DNA from: Burkholderia sp. Bp9142
GTDB lineage: Bacteria > Pseudomonadota > Gammaproteobacteria > Burkholderiales > Burkholderiaceae
Length of the DNA: 64,000 bases
Direction of reading: 5' to 3'
Assembly (NCBI RefSeq): GCF_003853415.1
Contig: NZ_QTPP01000035.1
Span: 19,913-83,912, forward strand
Shown here: piece by piece, positions 46,142 to 54,959 of the stretch
How positions within the stretch are numbered: the first letter of the stretch is position 1
Layout of the letters: every line of letters starts with the position of its first letter
Made by a program: the position numbers and the translations under genes
Notes under the pieces: generated by a model
Told to the model about the DNA's origin: nothing
Databases searched by the model: none
Seen by the model: the letters and a program-made list of their open reading frames with translations, nothing else

Positions 46142-47668
46142 ATGACCGAACCGACCCAAACGCAGCCCGCCGTCGCCGCGGACGAAAACCAGATCATCGC
46201 CGAGCGCCGCGAGAAGCTGCGCGCACTGCGCGAGCACGGCATCGCCTATCCGAACGATTTCCGGCCGACGCATCACGCCGCCGATCTCCAGGCGAAATAC
46301 GTCGACTCGGACAAGGCCGCGCTCGAAGCGAACCCGGTCGAGGTGTCGGTTGCCGGGCGCATGATGCTCAAGCGCGTGATGGGCAAGGCGAGCTTCGCGA
46401 CGGTGCAGGACGGGTCGGGCCAGATCCAGTTCTTCGTGACGCCGAACGACGTCGGCGCGGAGACCTACGACGCATTCAAGAAGTGGGACCTCGGCGACAT
46501 CGTCGCCGCGCGCGGCGTGCTGTTCCGCACCAACAAGGGCGAGTTGTCGGTCCAGTGCAAGGAACTGCGCCTGCTGTCGAAGGCGCTGCGCCCGCTGCCG
46601 GACAAGTTCCACGGCCTCGCCGACCAGGAAATGCGTTATCGCCAGCGCTACGTCGACCTGATCGTCACGCCGGAAACGCGCGACACGTTCCGTGCGCGCA
46701 CCAAGACCATCGCGTCGATCCGCAATTTCATGGACAACGCCGACTTCATGGAAGTCGAGACGCCGATGCTGCACCCGATCCCGGGCGGCGCCGCGGCCAA
46801 GCCGTTCGTCACGCATCACAACGCGCTCGACATGCAGATGTTCCTGCGCATCGCGCCGGAGCTGTACCTGAAGCGCCTGATCGTCGGCGGTTTCGAACGC
46901 GTGTTCGAGATCAACCGCAACTTCCGGAATGAAGGCGTGTCGCCGCGCCACAACCCGGAATTCACGATGATGGAGTTCTACGCCGCGTACACCGACTACC
47001 GTTGGCTGATGGACTTCACCGAGCAGCTGATCCGCCAGGCGGCGATCGATGCGCTCGGCACCGCGACGATCCAGTACCAGGGCCGCGAGCTCGACCTCGC
47101 AAAGCCGTTCCATCGCCTGACGATCACGCAGGCGATCCAGAAGTACGCGCCGCAGTACACCGATGGCCAGCTGTCGGACGACGCGTTCCTGCGCTCCGAA
47201 CTGAAGCGTCTCGGCGTCGACGTGTCGCAGCCGGCCTTCCTGAACGCCGGTATCGGCGCGCTGCAGCTTGCGCTGTTCGAGGAAACCGCCGAATCGCAGC
47301 TGTGGGAGCCGACCTACATCATCGACTACCCGGTCGAAGTGTCGCCGCTCGCACGCGCATCGGATACGGTGCCGGGCATCACCGAGCGTTTCGAGCTGTT
47401 CATGACCGGCCGCGAGATCGCGAACGGCTTCTCGGAGTTGAACGATCCGGAAGACCAGGCCGCGCGCTTCCGGAAGCAGGTCGAGCAGAAGGATGCCGGC
47501 GACGAGGAAGCGATGTTCTTCGACGCCGACTACATCCGTGCGCTTGAACACGGGATGCCGCCGACGGGCGGCTGCGGGATCGGCATCGACCGTCTCGTGA
47601 TGCTGCTGACCGACAGCCCGACGATCCGCGACGTGCTGCTGTTCCCGCACCTGCGCCGCGAAGACTGA
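46142..47668 (+). CDS. lysS: Lysyl-tRNA synthetase (class II)
   Basis: Charges tRNA-Lys. The N-terminal OB-fold anticodon-binding domain leads into the class II core: motif 1 at the METPML segment, motif 2 FEINRNFRNEGVSPRHNPEFTMMEFY and motif 3 GCGIGIDRLVMLLTDS. The length is 508 aa. The ATG at 46142 (MTEPTQTQPAVAADENQIIA) is used. It follows prfB by 75 bp, as in many gammaproteobacteria and betaproteobacteria. An inverted repeat lies just past the stop. Confidence 0.97.
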   Translation: MTEPTQTQPAVAADENQIIAERREKLRALREHGIAYPNDFRPTHHAADLQAKYVDSDKAALEANPVEVSVAGRMMLKRVMGKASFATVQDGSGQIQFFVTPNDVGAETYDAFKKWDLGDIVAARGVLFRTNKGELSVQCKELRLLSKALRPLPDKFHGLADQEMRYRQRYVDLIVTPETRDTFRARTKTIASIRNFMDNADFMEVETPMLHPIPGGAAAKPFVTHHNALDMQMFLRIAPELYLKRLIVGGFERVFEINRNFRNEGVSPRHNPEFTMMEFYAAYTDYRWLMDFTEQLIRQAAIDALGTATIQYQGRELDLAKPFHRLTITQAIQKYAPQYTDGQLSDDAFLRSELKRLGVDVSQPAFLNAGIGALQLALFEETAESQLWEPTYIIDYPVEVSPLARASDTVPGITERFELFMTGREIANGFSELNDPEDQAARFRKQVEQKDAGDEEAMFFDADYIRALEHGMPPTGGCGIGIDRLVMLLTDSPTIRDVLLFPHLRRED

Positions 47669-47678
47669 CGCCCGTGCC

Positions 47679-47715
47679 CACGTATGCGTCGCGCCCCGCG
47701 GCCGGCGCATACGTG
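47679..47715 (+). terminator. Probable terminator after lysS
   Basis: 10-bp arms CACGTATGCG / CGCATACGTG around a GC-rich 17-nt loop, followed by CCGGCTTTGT. The T-tail is weak. It begins 10 bp past the stop codon. Confidence 0.55.
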
Positions 47716-48017
47716 CCGGCTTTGTAACCACGCGTAAATCCCGCCTGCCGGCGTCCGCCGGCCCTCGATCCTCCCCCGTTTTATCTACTTGTCGCGACGG
47801 CCTTCCCCGGGTTTTCCCGGTAGCGACCGCCGGTTCCCCGCTGCAATTCGTTACACCTTGATACGGTGCGCCGCTCGCCCGTGGAAGACACTCCTGTTGC
47901 GTCACCACGCATGACCACGGGACCAGAACGAGGCGCCGGAACGCCGAGTCTGATCGCTCCCGAGCGTGGGATCCGGCCAGCACCAACATGCGAGCCGGAT
48001 CGACACCGGAGAGAAAA
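47716..48017. other. Intergenic region upstream of the glycine-zipper gene
   Basis: About 300 bp without a supported gene. GAGAAAAATGG at the end supplies the ribosome-binding site and start of the next gene. I could not pick a confident promoter. Confidence 0.4.
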
Positions 48018-48761
48018 ATGGACAACCAGAATCAGACCACGCCGCAAAAGCAACGCCTCCACCCGCTCATCGCGACCGCGGCAGGCACCGTCATCGTCGC
48101 CAGCCTCGCTGCCACCGCCGCGATCACGGGCATCTTCCCGAAGGCCAGCAGCAATAACGCGCAGAACGGCCAGACCCAGGCCGCGCTGATCGCGTCGCAG
48201 CCGGCCGTCGATACGGCCGCGGCAGCCAGCGCCGCGCTGGCCGCGCAAGCGCAGCAGCAGGCAGCCGAACAGGCCGCGCAGCAGAAGGCGGCTGCCGAGA
48301 AGGCGGCGGCTGCACAAGCCGAACCCAAGCCCGCGCCGCGCCCGGCGGCAACGCACCGCCGCCATGCGCCGGCACCGCAACCGCCGCAATACGCGCAACA
48401 GCCGTCCGCACCCGCGCAGCCGGCCTATTGCCAGACCTGCGGCACGGTCGTCGCGATTACGCAGACGCGTACGCCGGGCCAGAGTTCGGGAATCGGCGCG
48501 GTCGGCGGCGCCGCGGCCGGCGGCCTGCTCGGCAACCAGTTCGGTCACGGCAACGGCCGCACCGCGATGACCATCATCGGCGCGCTCGGCGGCGGTCTCG
48601 CCGGCAACCAGGTCGAGAAGCAGGTGCGCGCGGAAACCGACTACCAGGTGCAGGTCCAGATGGAAAGCGGCGCGACGCGCACGTTCACGTACCACAACGC
48701 GCCGCCGTTCGGCCAGGGCCAGCGCGTGCGTGTGGAGAACGGCACGCTGGTCGGCTCGTAA
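48018..48761 (+). CDS. Glycine-zipper membrane protein
   Basis: A 247-aa protein with an N-terminal hydrophobic segment (LIATAAGTVIVASLAATAAITG, about 17-38), an Ala/Gln-rich coiled region (roughly 60-110) and a Pro-rich linker. The C-terminal domain contains GAVGGAAAGGLLGNQFG and GALGGGLAGNQVE, the glycine-zipper 2TM/17-kDa surface antigen pattern also found in SlyB. The start ATG at 48018 has GAGAAAA upstream. Likely anchored in the inner membrane with an envelope-facing domain. Function unknown. Confidence 0.83.
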   Translation: MDNQNQTTPQKQRLHPLIATAAGTVIVASLAATAAITGIFPKASSNNAQNGQTQAALIASQPAVDTAAAASAALAAQAQQQAAEQAAQQKAAAEKAAAAQAEPKPAPRPAATHRRHAPAPQPPQYAQQPSAPAQPAYCQTCGTVVAITQTRTPGQSSGIGAVGGAAAGGLLGNQFGHGNGRTAMTIIGALGGGLAGNQVEKQVRAETDYQVQVQMESGATRTFTYHNAPPFGQGQRVRVENGTLVGS

Positions 48762-48812
48762 CGCTCCACGCATCGCCGGGGCCGTCCGTCGACGGCTCTC
48801 GCAGCGCACTCG

Positions 48813-48854
48813 AAACGAAAAAGGCTCGTGAAGCATCACGAGCCTTTTTCGTTT
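48813..48854. terminator. Bidirectional terminator (19-bp perfect stem)
   Basis: A perfect 19-bp inverted repeat with loop AGCA, carrying A- and T-runs on both sides (AAACGAAAAAGGC / GCCTTTTTCGTTT). It serves both the glycine-zipper gene (plus) and the isc operon (minus). Confidence 0.95.
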
Positions 48855-48889
48855 GCGGGAGCAACGCAGCGCGGGCGCCGGCGCGAACC

Positions 48890-49099
48890 TCAGTCTTCGT
48901 CGTCGAAGTCGGATTCGTCGATCCAGTGGGCCTGGATCGCCTCGAGGATCTTCTCGCCCGAGTGGGCCGGATCATCGGTGAAGCCGTCGAGCTCGATGAC
49001 CCATTGGCGCAGGTCGACGAAATTGATCCGCTGCGGATCGACGTCCGGATGCTTGTCTGCCAGCGCGATGGCGATTTCGCGCGAATCGATCCATTTCAT
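48890..49099 (-). CDS. iscX: Fe-S cluster assembly protein IscX
   Basis: A small acidic protein (69 aa) that binds iron and IscS and modulates Fe-S assembly. It starts MKWIDSREIAIALADKHPDVDPQ and has the acidic motif DESDFDDED at the end, typical of IscX/YfhJ. Last gene of the isc operon, after fdx. The frame is open upstream but only the ATG at 49099 fits the family. Confidence 0.94.
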   Translation of the reverse strand: MKWIDSREIAIALADKHPDVDPQRINFVDLRQWVIELDGFTDDPAHSGEKILEAIQAHWIDESDFDDED

Positions 49100-49176
49100 G
49101 GCCTGCTCTCCCGTGTACGCGGCGAGTCCACCGGGGCACGGCGCGCACGTTGCGCGCTGCCCGGCCCGCCGATCCG

Positions 49177-49518
49177 TCAGTGATTTTCCTTCGCGTGGTT
49201 GATCGAGTACTTCGGAATCTCGACCACCAGGTCCGAATCTTCCGTCACGATCGCCTGGCACGACAGGCGCGACGTCGGCTCGAGGCCCCATGCCTTGTCG
49301 AGCAGGTCGTCTTCGTCCTCGTCGGACGGCTCAAGATCGTTGAAGCCCTCGCGGATCACCACGTGGCAGGTCGTGCATGCACACGACTTCTCGCATGCAT
49401 GCTCGATCTCGATCCCGTTGTCGAGCAGGTTGTCGCAAATACTCTTGCCGGGCGTCGCGTCGATCACTGCGCCGTCCGGGCACAGTTCGACGTGAGGCAG
49501 CACCACCAGTTGAGGCAT
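49177..49518 (-). CDS. fdx: ISC-type [2Fe-2S] ferredoxin
   Basis: Adrenodoxin-type ferredoxin that supplies electrons to Fe-S assembly, 113 aa. The cluster ligands are C42, C48, C51 and C87, the same positions as E. coli Fdx; C46 is an extra cysteine. ATG at 49518 (MPQLVVLPHVELCPDG). It sits between hscA and iscX. Confidence 0.96.
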   Translation of the reverse strand: MPQLVVLPHVELCPDGAVIDATPGKSICDNLLDNGIEIEHACEKSCACTTCHVVIREGFNDLEPSDEDEDDLLDKAWGLEPTSRLSCQAIVTEDSDLVVEIPKYSINHAKENH

Positions 49519-49606
49519 GTCCGTTCCGTCAGTCAGGGTGCGGCGGCTGGCGCCGCACGGTTCAATATCACGCGGGCCGTCGCCAGCCCGCGTGCAGGTC
49601 GTTCGT

Positions 49607-51475
49607 TCAGATCTCGTCGAGCCGTCGGCCCGCCAGCGCACGCTTGATGCTCTTGTCCATCCGGCGCGCCGCGAATTCGTCCGTGCCGTCGGCCAGTGTC
49701 TTGGTGGCGGTTTCGATCGCGTCCGTGTCGTCGCCCTGAGCGATCGTGCGCAGCGCCGCGACGAGCGCGTCCACCTGCGTGCGTTCGGCTTCATCGAGCA
49801 ATTCGCCGTCGGCCGCCAGCGCCGCCTGCGTCGCCTCGATCATCCGCTCGGCCTCGACCTGCGCTTCGCGCAGCGCGCGCGCGCGCATATCGATCTCGGC
49901 GGTCTTGAAACTGTCCTCGAGCATCTTCGCGATGTCGTCGTCGGCGAGGCCATACGACGGCTTCACGACGACGGATGCCTCGACGCCCGAGTGCTGCTCG
50001 CGTGCGAACACCGACAGCAGCCCGTCCGCATCGACCTGATAGGTCACGCGGATGCGCGCCGCGCCGGCCGTCATCGGCGGGATGCCGCGCAGCTCGAAGC
50101 GCGCGAGCGACCGGCAGTCGGCGACGAGCTCGCGCTCGCCCTGCACGACGTGGATCGCCATCGCGGTCTGGCCGTCCTTGAAGGTCGTGAACTCCTGCGC
50201 ACGCGCGATCGGAATCGTCGAATTGCGCGGAATGATCTTCTCGACGAGGCCGCCCATCGTCTCGACGCCGAGCGACAGCGGAATCACGTCGAGCAGCAGC
50301 CAGTCGTCGCCGCTGCCGCGATTGCCGGCAAGCAGGTCGGCCTGGATCGCCGCACCGAGCGCGACGACCTGGTCGGGGTCGAGATTGACGAGCGGCGGCT
50401 GGCCGAAATACTGCGCGACCGCGTCGCGGACCACCGGCATGCGCGTCGCGCCGCCGACGAGCACGACGCCCTTGATGTCGGCCGGGCTCACCTGCGCGTC
50501 GCGCAAGGCCTTGCGGGTCGGCGTCAGCGTACGCAGCACGAGCGGCTCGACGAGCGACTCGAACGTGTCGTGCGAGATCGTCTGCACGAGGCGCGCACCG
50601 CTCGACAGCGTCACGTCGAGCGACGCTTGCGGCGCGGATGACAGCGCTTCCTTCAGCACCCGCACGCGATCGAGCAGCAGGCGCACGTCCTCGGGCGCGA
50701 GCGCCTTCGCGTCGATGCCGGCCTGCGCGAGCACGTGGCCGAACAGCGCGTGGTCGAAATCGTCGCCACCGAGCGCGGAATCGCCGCCCGCGGCCAGCAC
50801 CTCGAACACGCCCTTCGTCAGCTTCAGGATCGACAGGTCGAACGTGCCGCCACCGAGGTCGTACACCGCGTAGAGGCCTTCGGCCGCGTTGTCGAGACCG
50901 TAGGCGATCGCGGCCGCGGTCGGCTCGTTCAGCAGGCGCAGCACGTTGAGGCCCGCGAGACGCGCGGCGTCCTTCGTCGCCTGGCGCTGCGCGTCGTCGA
51001 AATACGCGGGTACCGTGATCACCGCGCCGACCAGGTCGTCGCCGAGCGTGTCTTCCGCGCGGTAACGCAGCGTCGCGAGAATCTCGGCCGATACTTCGAC
51101 CGGGCTCTTCACGCCGTCGATCGTGCGGATCTGCACCATGCCCGGCGCGTCGATGAATTCGTACGGCGCGTTCGCCGCGCCTTCGACCTCGGCCTTGCCG
51201 CGGCCCATGAAGCGCTTGACCGACACGATCGTGTTGCGCGGATCGGTCGCGGCCTGCTCCTTCGCTTCGTGGCCGATGCGGCGGCCGCCCTTCTCCAGAT
51301 AACGGACCACCGACGGCAGCAGCGCGCGGCCCGCCTCGTCCGGCAACACTTCGGGCACGCTGTTGCGCACGGCCGCGACGAGCGAGTTCGTCGTGCCGAG
51401 ATCGATCCCGACAGCGAGTCGCCGCTGGTGCGGCGCCGGCGCCATGCCCGGTTCGGAAATTTGCAGTAAAGCCAT
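49607..51475 (-). CDS. hscA: Fe-S assembly chaperone HscA
   Basis: Hsp70-type ATPase dedicated to IscU. The ATPase begins AVGIDLGTTNSLVAAV and includes VYDLGGGTFDLSIL; the substrate domain and helical lid follow, giving 622 aa. HscA binds the LPPVK motif of IscU. Positioned between hscB and fdx in the operon, with 54 bp to hscB. Confidence 0.97.
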   Translation of the reverse strand: MALLQISEPGMAPAPHQRRLAVGIDLGTTNSLVAAVRNSVPEVLPDEAGRALLPSVVRYLEKGGRRIGHEAKEQAATDPRNTIVSVKRFMGRGKAEVEGAANAPYEFIDAPGMVQIRTIDGVKSPVEVSAEILATLRYRAEDTLGDDLVGAVITVPAYFDDAQRQATKDAARLAGLNVLRLLNEPTAAAIAYGLDNAAEGLYAVYDLGGGTFDLSILKLTKGVFEVLAAGGDSALGGDDFDHALFGHVLAQAGIDAKALAPEDVRLLLDRVRVLKEALSSAPQASLDVTLSSGARLVQTISHDTFESLVEPLVLRTLTPTRKALRDAQVSPADIKGVVLVGGATRMPVVRDAVAQYFGQPPLVNLDPDQVVALGAAIQADLLAGNRGSGDDWLLLDVIPLSLGVETMGGLVEKIIPRNSTIPIARAQEFTTFKDGQTAMAIHVVQGERELVADCRSLARFELRGIPPMTAGAARIRVTYQVDADGLLSVFAREQHSGVEASVVVKPSYGLADDDIAKMLEDSFKTAEIDMRARALREAQVEAERMIEATQAALAADGELLDEAERTQVDALVAALRTIAQGDDTDAIETATKTLADGTDEFAARRMDKSIKRALAGRRLDEI

Positions 51476-51529
51476 CTTGGTTCGTTCGGGCGCTCGGCCC
51501 GTTTGCTGCGCGTGCCGCGAGGCACGCGG

Positions 51530-52057
51530 TTAAGTTTCGAGGCGCTCGATCTGCGCGCCCACTTCCGACGCGACCCGTTCGATGAACATCAACTGGCGTA
51601 CGGCCTCGGCGGCGGCCTGGTCGGCCGCGCTGTCGAGCAGCGTGCCGAGGCGCTCGAGGCGCACGCGCTTTTCGTCGCGCAGTTCGGCGAGCAGCGCATC
51701 GAGCGCGTCGACGTTGCGGGCGGCCGCGGCATCCTCGATGCCCTCGCGCCACTCCATCTGCTGCATCAGGAACGCGGGCTCCATCGCGGTGTTGTTTTCA
51801 GCACCGATGTCGACGCCGCGCAGCGACAGCAGATAGGTCGCGCGCTTCAGCGGATCGCGCAGCGTGCGGTAGGCTTCGTTCGCACGCGTCGCCCATTGCA
51901 TCGCGATGCGCTTTTGCGCGTCGCCGGCCGCCGCGAAGCGGTCCGGGTGCACCTGCGTCTGCACCGTGCGATACGCGCTGTCGAGCGCCGCCTCGTCGAG
52001 CGCGAATTGCGCCGGCAGGTGAAACAGATCGAAGTGGCTGTCTTTCAGCGAAACCAT
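51530..52057 (-). CDS. hscB: Fe-S assembly co-chaperone HscB
   Basis: J-domain partner of HscA, 175 aa. HPD is at residues 37-39 in TQVHPDRFAAAGD. The C-terminal helical domain that contacts IscU follows (ETNTAMEPAFLMQQMEWRE-like region and beyond). The start MVSLKDSHFDLFHLP at 52057 is used. No CXXC zinc motif is visible at the N-terminus, as in E. coli HscB. Confidence 0.95.
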   Translation of the reverse strand: MVSLKDSHFDLFHLPAQFALDEAALDSAYRTVQTQVHPDRFAAAGDAQKRIAMQWATRANEAYRTLRDPLKRATYLLSLRGVDIGAENNTAMEPAFLMQQMEWREGIEDAAAARNVDALDALLAELRDEKRVRLERLGTLLDSAADQAAAEAVRQLMFIERVASEVGAQIERLET

Positions 52058-52151
52058 CGTCGCGTTCAATTCCGGTTCGTCGCGCGGCAAACGCCGCACA
52101 TTAAAAAGGCGGCCCGTGCCGCCTCTTGCCCGCATCGCGCGGAAGACCGCG

Positions 52152-52475
52152 TCACACGCGGAACGATTCGCCGCAGCCGCACTCGTCCTTCACGTTCGGG
52201 TTGTTGAACTTGAACCCTTCGTTCAGCCCTTCGCGCGCGAAGTCGAGCTCGGTACCGTCGATGTACGCAAGGCTCTTCGGGTCGACGACGACCTTCACGC
52301 CATGGCTCTCGAACACCTGATCCTCGGGAGCCAGCTCGTCGACATACTCGAGCTTGTACGCGAGCCCCGAGCACCCGGTCGTGCGAACGCCAAGCCGCAG
52401 GCCCACACCCTTGCCGCGACGGACGAGGTATTTCTGGACGTGCTGTGCTGCTTTTTCGGTCAGTGTAATTGCCAT
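52152..52475 (-). CDS. iscA: Iron-sulfur assembly protein IscA
   Basis: A-type carrier, 107 aa. The three conserved cysteines C35, C99 and C101 (TTGCSGLAY and ECGCGESF) match E. coli IscA. ATG at 52475. It follows iscU by 64 bp. Confidence 0.97.
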   Translation of the reverse strand: MAITLTEKAAQHVQKYLVRRGKGVGLRLGVRTTGCSGLAYKLEYVDELAPEDQVFESHGVKVVVDPKSLAYIDGTELDFAREGLNEGFKFNNPNVKDECGCGESFRV

Positions 52476-52539
52476 GATGTCCTTGCCGCGGCGCGCCGCT
52501 CGGGCCCGCCGCGTTCATTCACAAGCCGCTCGATGCCGC

Positions 52540-52947
52540 TCAGGCCGCTGCCTGATCGCCTTCCTTGGTGTCGTGGCGCTTCTTGTAGTCGGCCACGGCT
52601 GCCTTGATCGCGTCTTCCGCGAGAATCGAGCAGTGAATCTTCACCGGTGGCAGCGCGAGCTCTTCGGCGATCTGCGTGTTCTTGATCGACAGCGCCTCGT
52701 CGAGCGTCTTGCCCTTCACCCATTCGGTCACGAGCGAGCTCGACGCGATGGCCGAACCGCAGCCGTACGTCTTGAACTTCGCGTCTTCGATCACGCCGTC
52801 CGCGCCGACGCGGATCTGCAGCTTCATCACGTCGCCGCAGGCCGGCGCGCCGACCATGCCCGTGCCGACCGCGTCGTCGTCCTTCGCGAACGAACCGACG
52901 TTACGCGGGTTTTCGTAGTGATCCAGAACCTTGTTGCTGTATGACAT
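52540..52947 (-). CDS. iscU: Fe-S scaffold protein IscU
   Basis: Scaffold on which [2Fe-2S] clusters are built, 135 aa. C37, C63 and C106 are the ligands, and LPPVK at 99-103 is the HscA recognition site. D39 (ACGDV) is the usual flanking aspartate. Follows iscS by 68 bp. Confidence 0.97.
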   Translation of the reverse strand: MSYSNKVLDHYENPRNVGSFAKDDDAVGTGMVGAPACGDVMKLQIRVGADGVIEDAKFKTYGCGSAIASSSLVTEWVKGKTLDEALSIKNTQIAEELALPPVKIHCSILAEDAIKAAVADYKKRHDTKEGDQAAA

Positions 52948-53015
52948 GACTCAGACTCCTTGACTCGTTACGTCTGCGTGCGCAAATCCGCCCGCGAATG
53001 TATTCAATGCGGTGT

Positions 53016-54239
53016 TCAGTGTGCGGCCCATTCGATCGTCGACAGATCGATGCCTTCCTGGTGCATTTCCCAGAGCGGCGACAGCTCGCGCAGCTTCGCG
53101 ATCTTGCTGTTCAGCAGGTTGATCACGTAGTCGACGTCCTGCTCCGTCGTGAAGCGGCCGACCGTGAAGCGGATCGAGCTGTGGGCGAGTTCGTCGTTGC
53201 GGCCGAGCGCACGCAGCACGTACGACGGCTCCAGCGACGCCGACGTGCACGCGGAGCCCGACGACACCGCGACGTCCTTGATCGCCATGATCAGCGACTC
53301 GCCTTCGACGAAGTTGAAACTGATGTTCAGGTTGTGCGGGACACGGTGCTCCATGTCGCCGTTCACGTACGTTTCCTCGATCTGCGACAGGCCGCGCAGC
53401 AGCTTGTCGCGCAGCATGCGGACGCGCTCGTTCTCAGTCGCCATTTCCTCGCGCGCGATGCGGAACGCTTCGCCCATGCCGACGATCTGGTGCGTCGCCA
53501 GCGTGCCCGAACGCATCCCGCGCTCGTGGCCGCCGCCGTGCATCTGCGCTTCGATGCGCACGCGCGGCTTGCGGCGCACGTACAGCGCGCCGATGCCCTT
53601 CGGGCCGTAGGTCTTGTGCGCCGAGAACGACATCAGGTCGACCTTCAGCTTCGCGAGGTCGATCTCGACCTTGCCGGTCGACTGGGCGGCGTCGACGTGG
53701 AACACGATGCCCTTCTCGCGGCAGATCTCGCCGATCGTCTCGATGTCCTGGATCACGCCGATCTCGTTGTTCACGTGCATCACCGACACGAGGATCGTGT
53801 CCGGGCGCAGCGCGGCCTTGAACACGTCGAGGTCGATCAGGCCGTCGTCCTTCACGTCGAGATAGGTGACTTCGAAGCCGTCGCGCTCGAGCTCGCGGCA
53901 GGTGTCGAGCACGGCCTTGTGCTCGGTCTTCACCGTGATGATGTGCTTGCCCTTGCCCTTGTAGAAGTTCGCGGCACCCTTGATCGCCAGGTTGTCCGAT
54001 TCCGTTGCGCCGGACGTCCAGATGATCTCGCGCGGATCCGCGTTCACGAGTGCGGCCACCTGTTCGCGCGCTTCCTCGACGGCGCGCTCCGCATCCCAGC
54101 CGTACGCGTGGCTACGCGACGCCGGATTGCCGAACTGCTCGCGCAGGTACGGCACCATCTTGTCGACCACGCGCGGGTCGACCGGCGTCGTCGCACTGTA
54201 ATCCATGTAGATGGGCAGGTGGAGAGTCTCTTGGGTCAT
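53016..54239 (-). CDS. iscS: Cysteine desulfurase IscS
   Basis: PLP enzyme that provides sulfur from cysteine, 407 aa. PLP lysine K209 (MSFSAHKTYGPKG) and the catalytic-loop C331 (SSGSACTSASLEPS) are present. It starts MTQETLHLPIYMDYSATTPVD. Follows iscR by 63 bp. Confidence 0.98.
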   Translation of the reverse strand: MTQETLHLPIYMDYSATTPVDPRVVDKMVPYLREQFGNPASRSHAYGWDAERAVEEAREQVAALVNADPREIIWTSGATESDNLAIKGAANFYKGKGKHIITVKTEHKAVLDTCRELERDGFEVTYLDVKDDGLIDLDVFKAALRPDTILVSVMHVNNEIGVIQDIETIGEICREKGIVFHVDAAQSTGKVEIDLAKLKVDLMSFSAHKTYGPKGIGALYVRRKPRVRIEAQMHGGGHERGMRSGTLATHQIVGMGEAFRIAREEMATENERVRMLRDKLLRGLSQIEETYVNGDMEHRVPHNLNISFNFVEGESLIMAIKDVAVSSGSACTSASLEPSYVLRALGRNDELAHSSIRFTVGRFTTEQDVDYVINLLNSKIAKLRELSPLWEMHQEGIDLSTIEWAAH

Positions 54240-54302
54240 CTGTCGCTCCGGGTATTCTGTGCAGGGACTATGTGCGTTATGGGGTGTGCGGCGCGTTCGC
54301 GC

Positions 54303-54842
54303 TCACGAACTCGCGATGTTGAACACCGAATTGGGACCGAGCGGCATCGTGCGCACCGGTTCGGCCGGCGCCGCGACAGGCTCCGGCGTGCGCCGGTCGC
54401 GCAGCACCGCAGGTGCGCCCTCGCGTGCGCGCTGCTGATCGACGAGATCCTGCAGCGACACCGAATCGAGGTATTCGACCATTTTCTGGTTCAGGGTCGA
54501 CCACAGCTCGTGCGTCATGCAATGGCCGTCGGGCTGCTTCGAGCCGTCGCACGTGCCTTTGCCGCCGCACTGCGTGGCGTCGAGCGGTTCATCGACCGCG
54601 ATGATGATGTCGGCGACGGTGACGTCCTGCGCGCGGCGCGCGAGGTTGTAGCCGCCGCCCGGGCCGCGCACGGATTCGACGATTTCATGCCTGCGCAGCT
54701 TGCCGAACAGCTGTTCGAGATACGAGAGCGAAATCCGCTGGCGCTGGCTGATGCCTGCAAGCGTCACCGGGCCCTGCTCCTGGCGCAGTGCCAAGTCAAT
54801 CATCGCCGTGACGGCGAAACGGCCTTTGGTGGTGAGTCTCAT
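54303..54842 (-). CDS. iscR: Fe-S-responsive transcription regulator IscR
   Basis: Rrf2-family [2Fe-2S] repressor of the isc operon, 179 aa. The winged-helix N-terminus (MRLTTKGRFAVTAMIDLALRQ) is standard. The cluster ligands are C92, C98, C108 and H111 (CGGKGTCDG...GHCMTH); compared with E. coli (C92, C98, C104, H107) there are 4 extra residues between the second and third cysteines. First gene of the operon; two IscR-like boxes cover its promoter. Confidence 0.95.
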   Translation of the reverse strand: MRLTTKGRFAVTAMIDLALRQEQGPVTLAGISQRQRISLSYLEQLFGKLRRHEIVESVRGPGGGYNLARRAQDVTVADIIIAVDEPLDATQCGGKGTCDGSKQPDGHCMTHELWSTLNQKMVEYLDSVSLQDLVDQQRAREGAPAVLRDRRTPEPVAAPAEPVRTMPLGPNSVFNIASS

Positions 54843-54860
54843 GGTGTCTAGGGGACTGCA

Positions 54861-54911
54861 ATCTTGACGATTTTGGTCAAGTATAAATATTTGACGATTT
54901 TAGTCAAGTAT
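54861..54911 (-). promoter_or_regulatory. isc operon promoter with two IscR type-1 boxes
   Basis: Two 25-bp boxes (54861-54885 and 54887-54911) read ATACTTGACTAAAATCGTCA and a near copy, 26 bp apart, close to the type-1 IscR consensus (GAC..GTC dyad). The core promoter is embedded in them: -35 TTGACT (54902-54907) and -10 TATACT (54880-54885) on the minus strand, spacer 16. This arrangement predicts autorepression by holo-IscR. Confidence 0.88.
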
Positions 54912-54959
54912 CCATGTCTGCGACAGGGTATTCGCAGCACGCTGAATACCTTGCCTCGA

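Noticed and set aside
45941..48025. Long minus-strand open frame opposite lysS
   Set aside because: Shadow of lysS; arginine-rich composition and no recognisable domains or ribosome-binding site.
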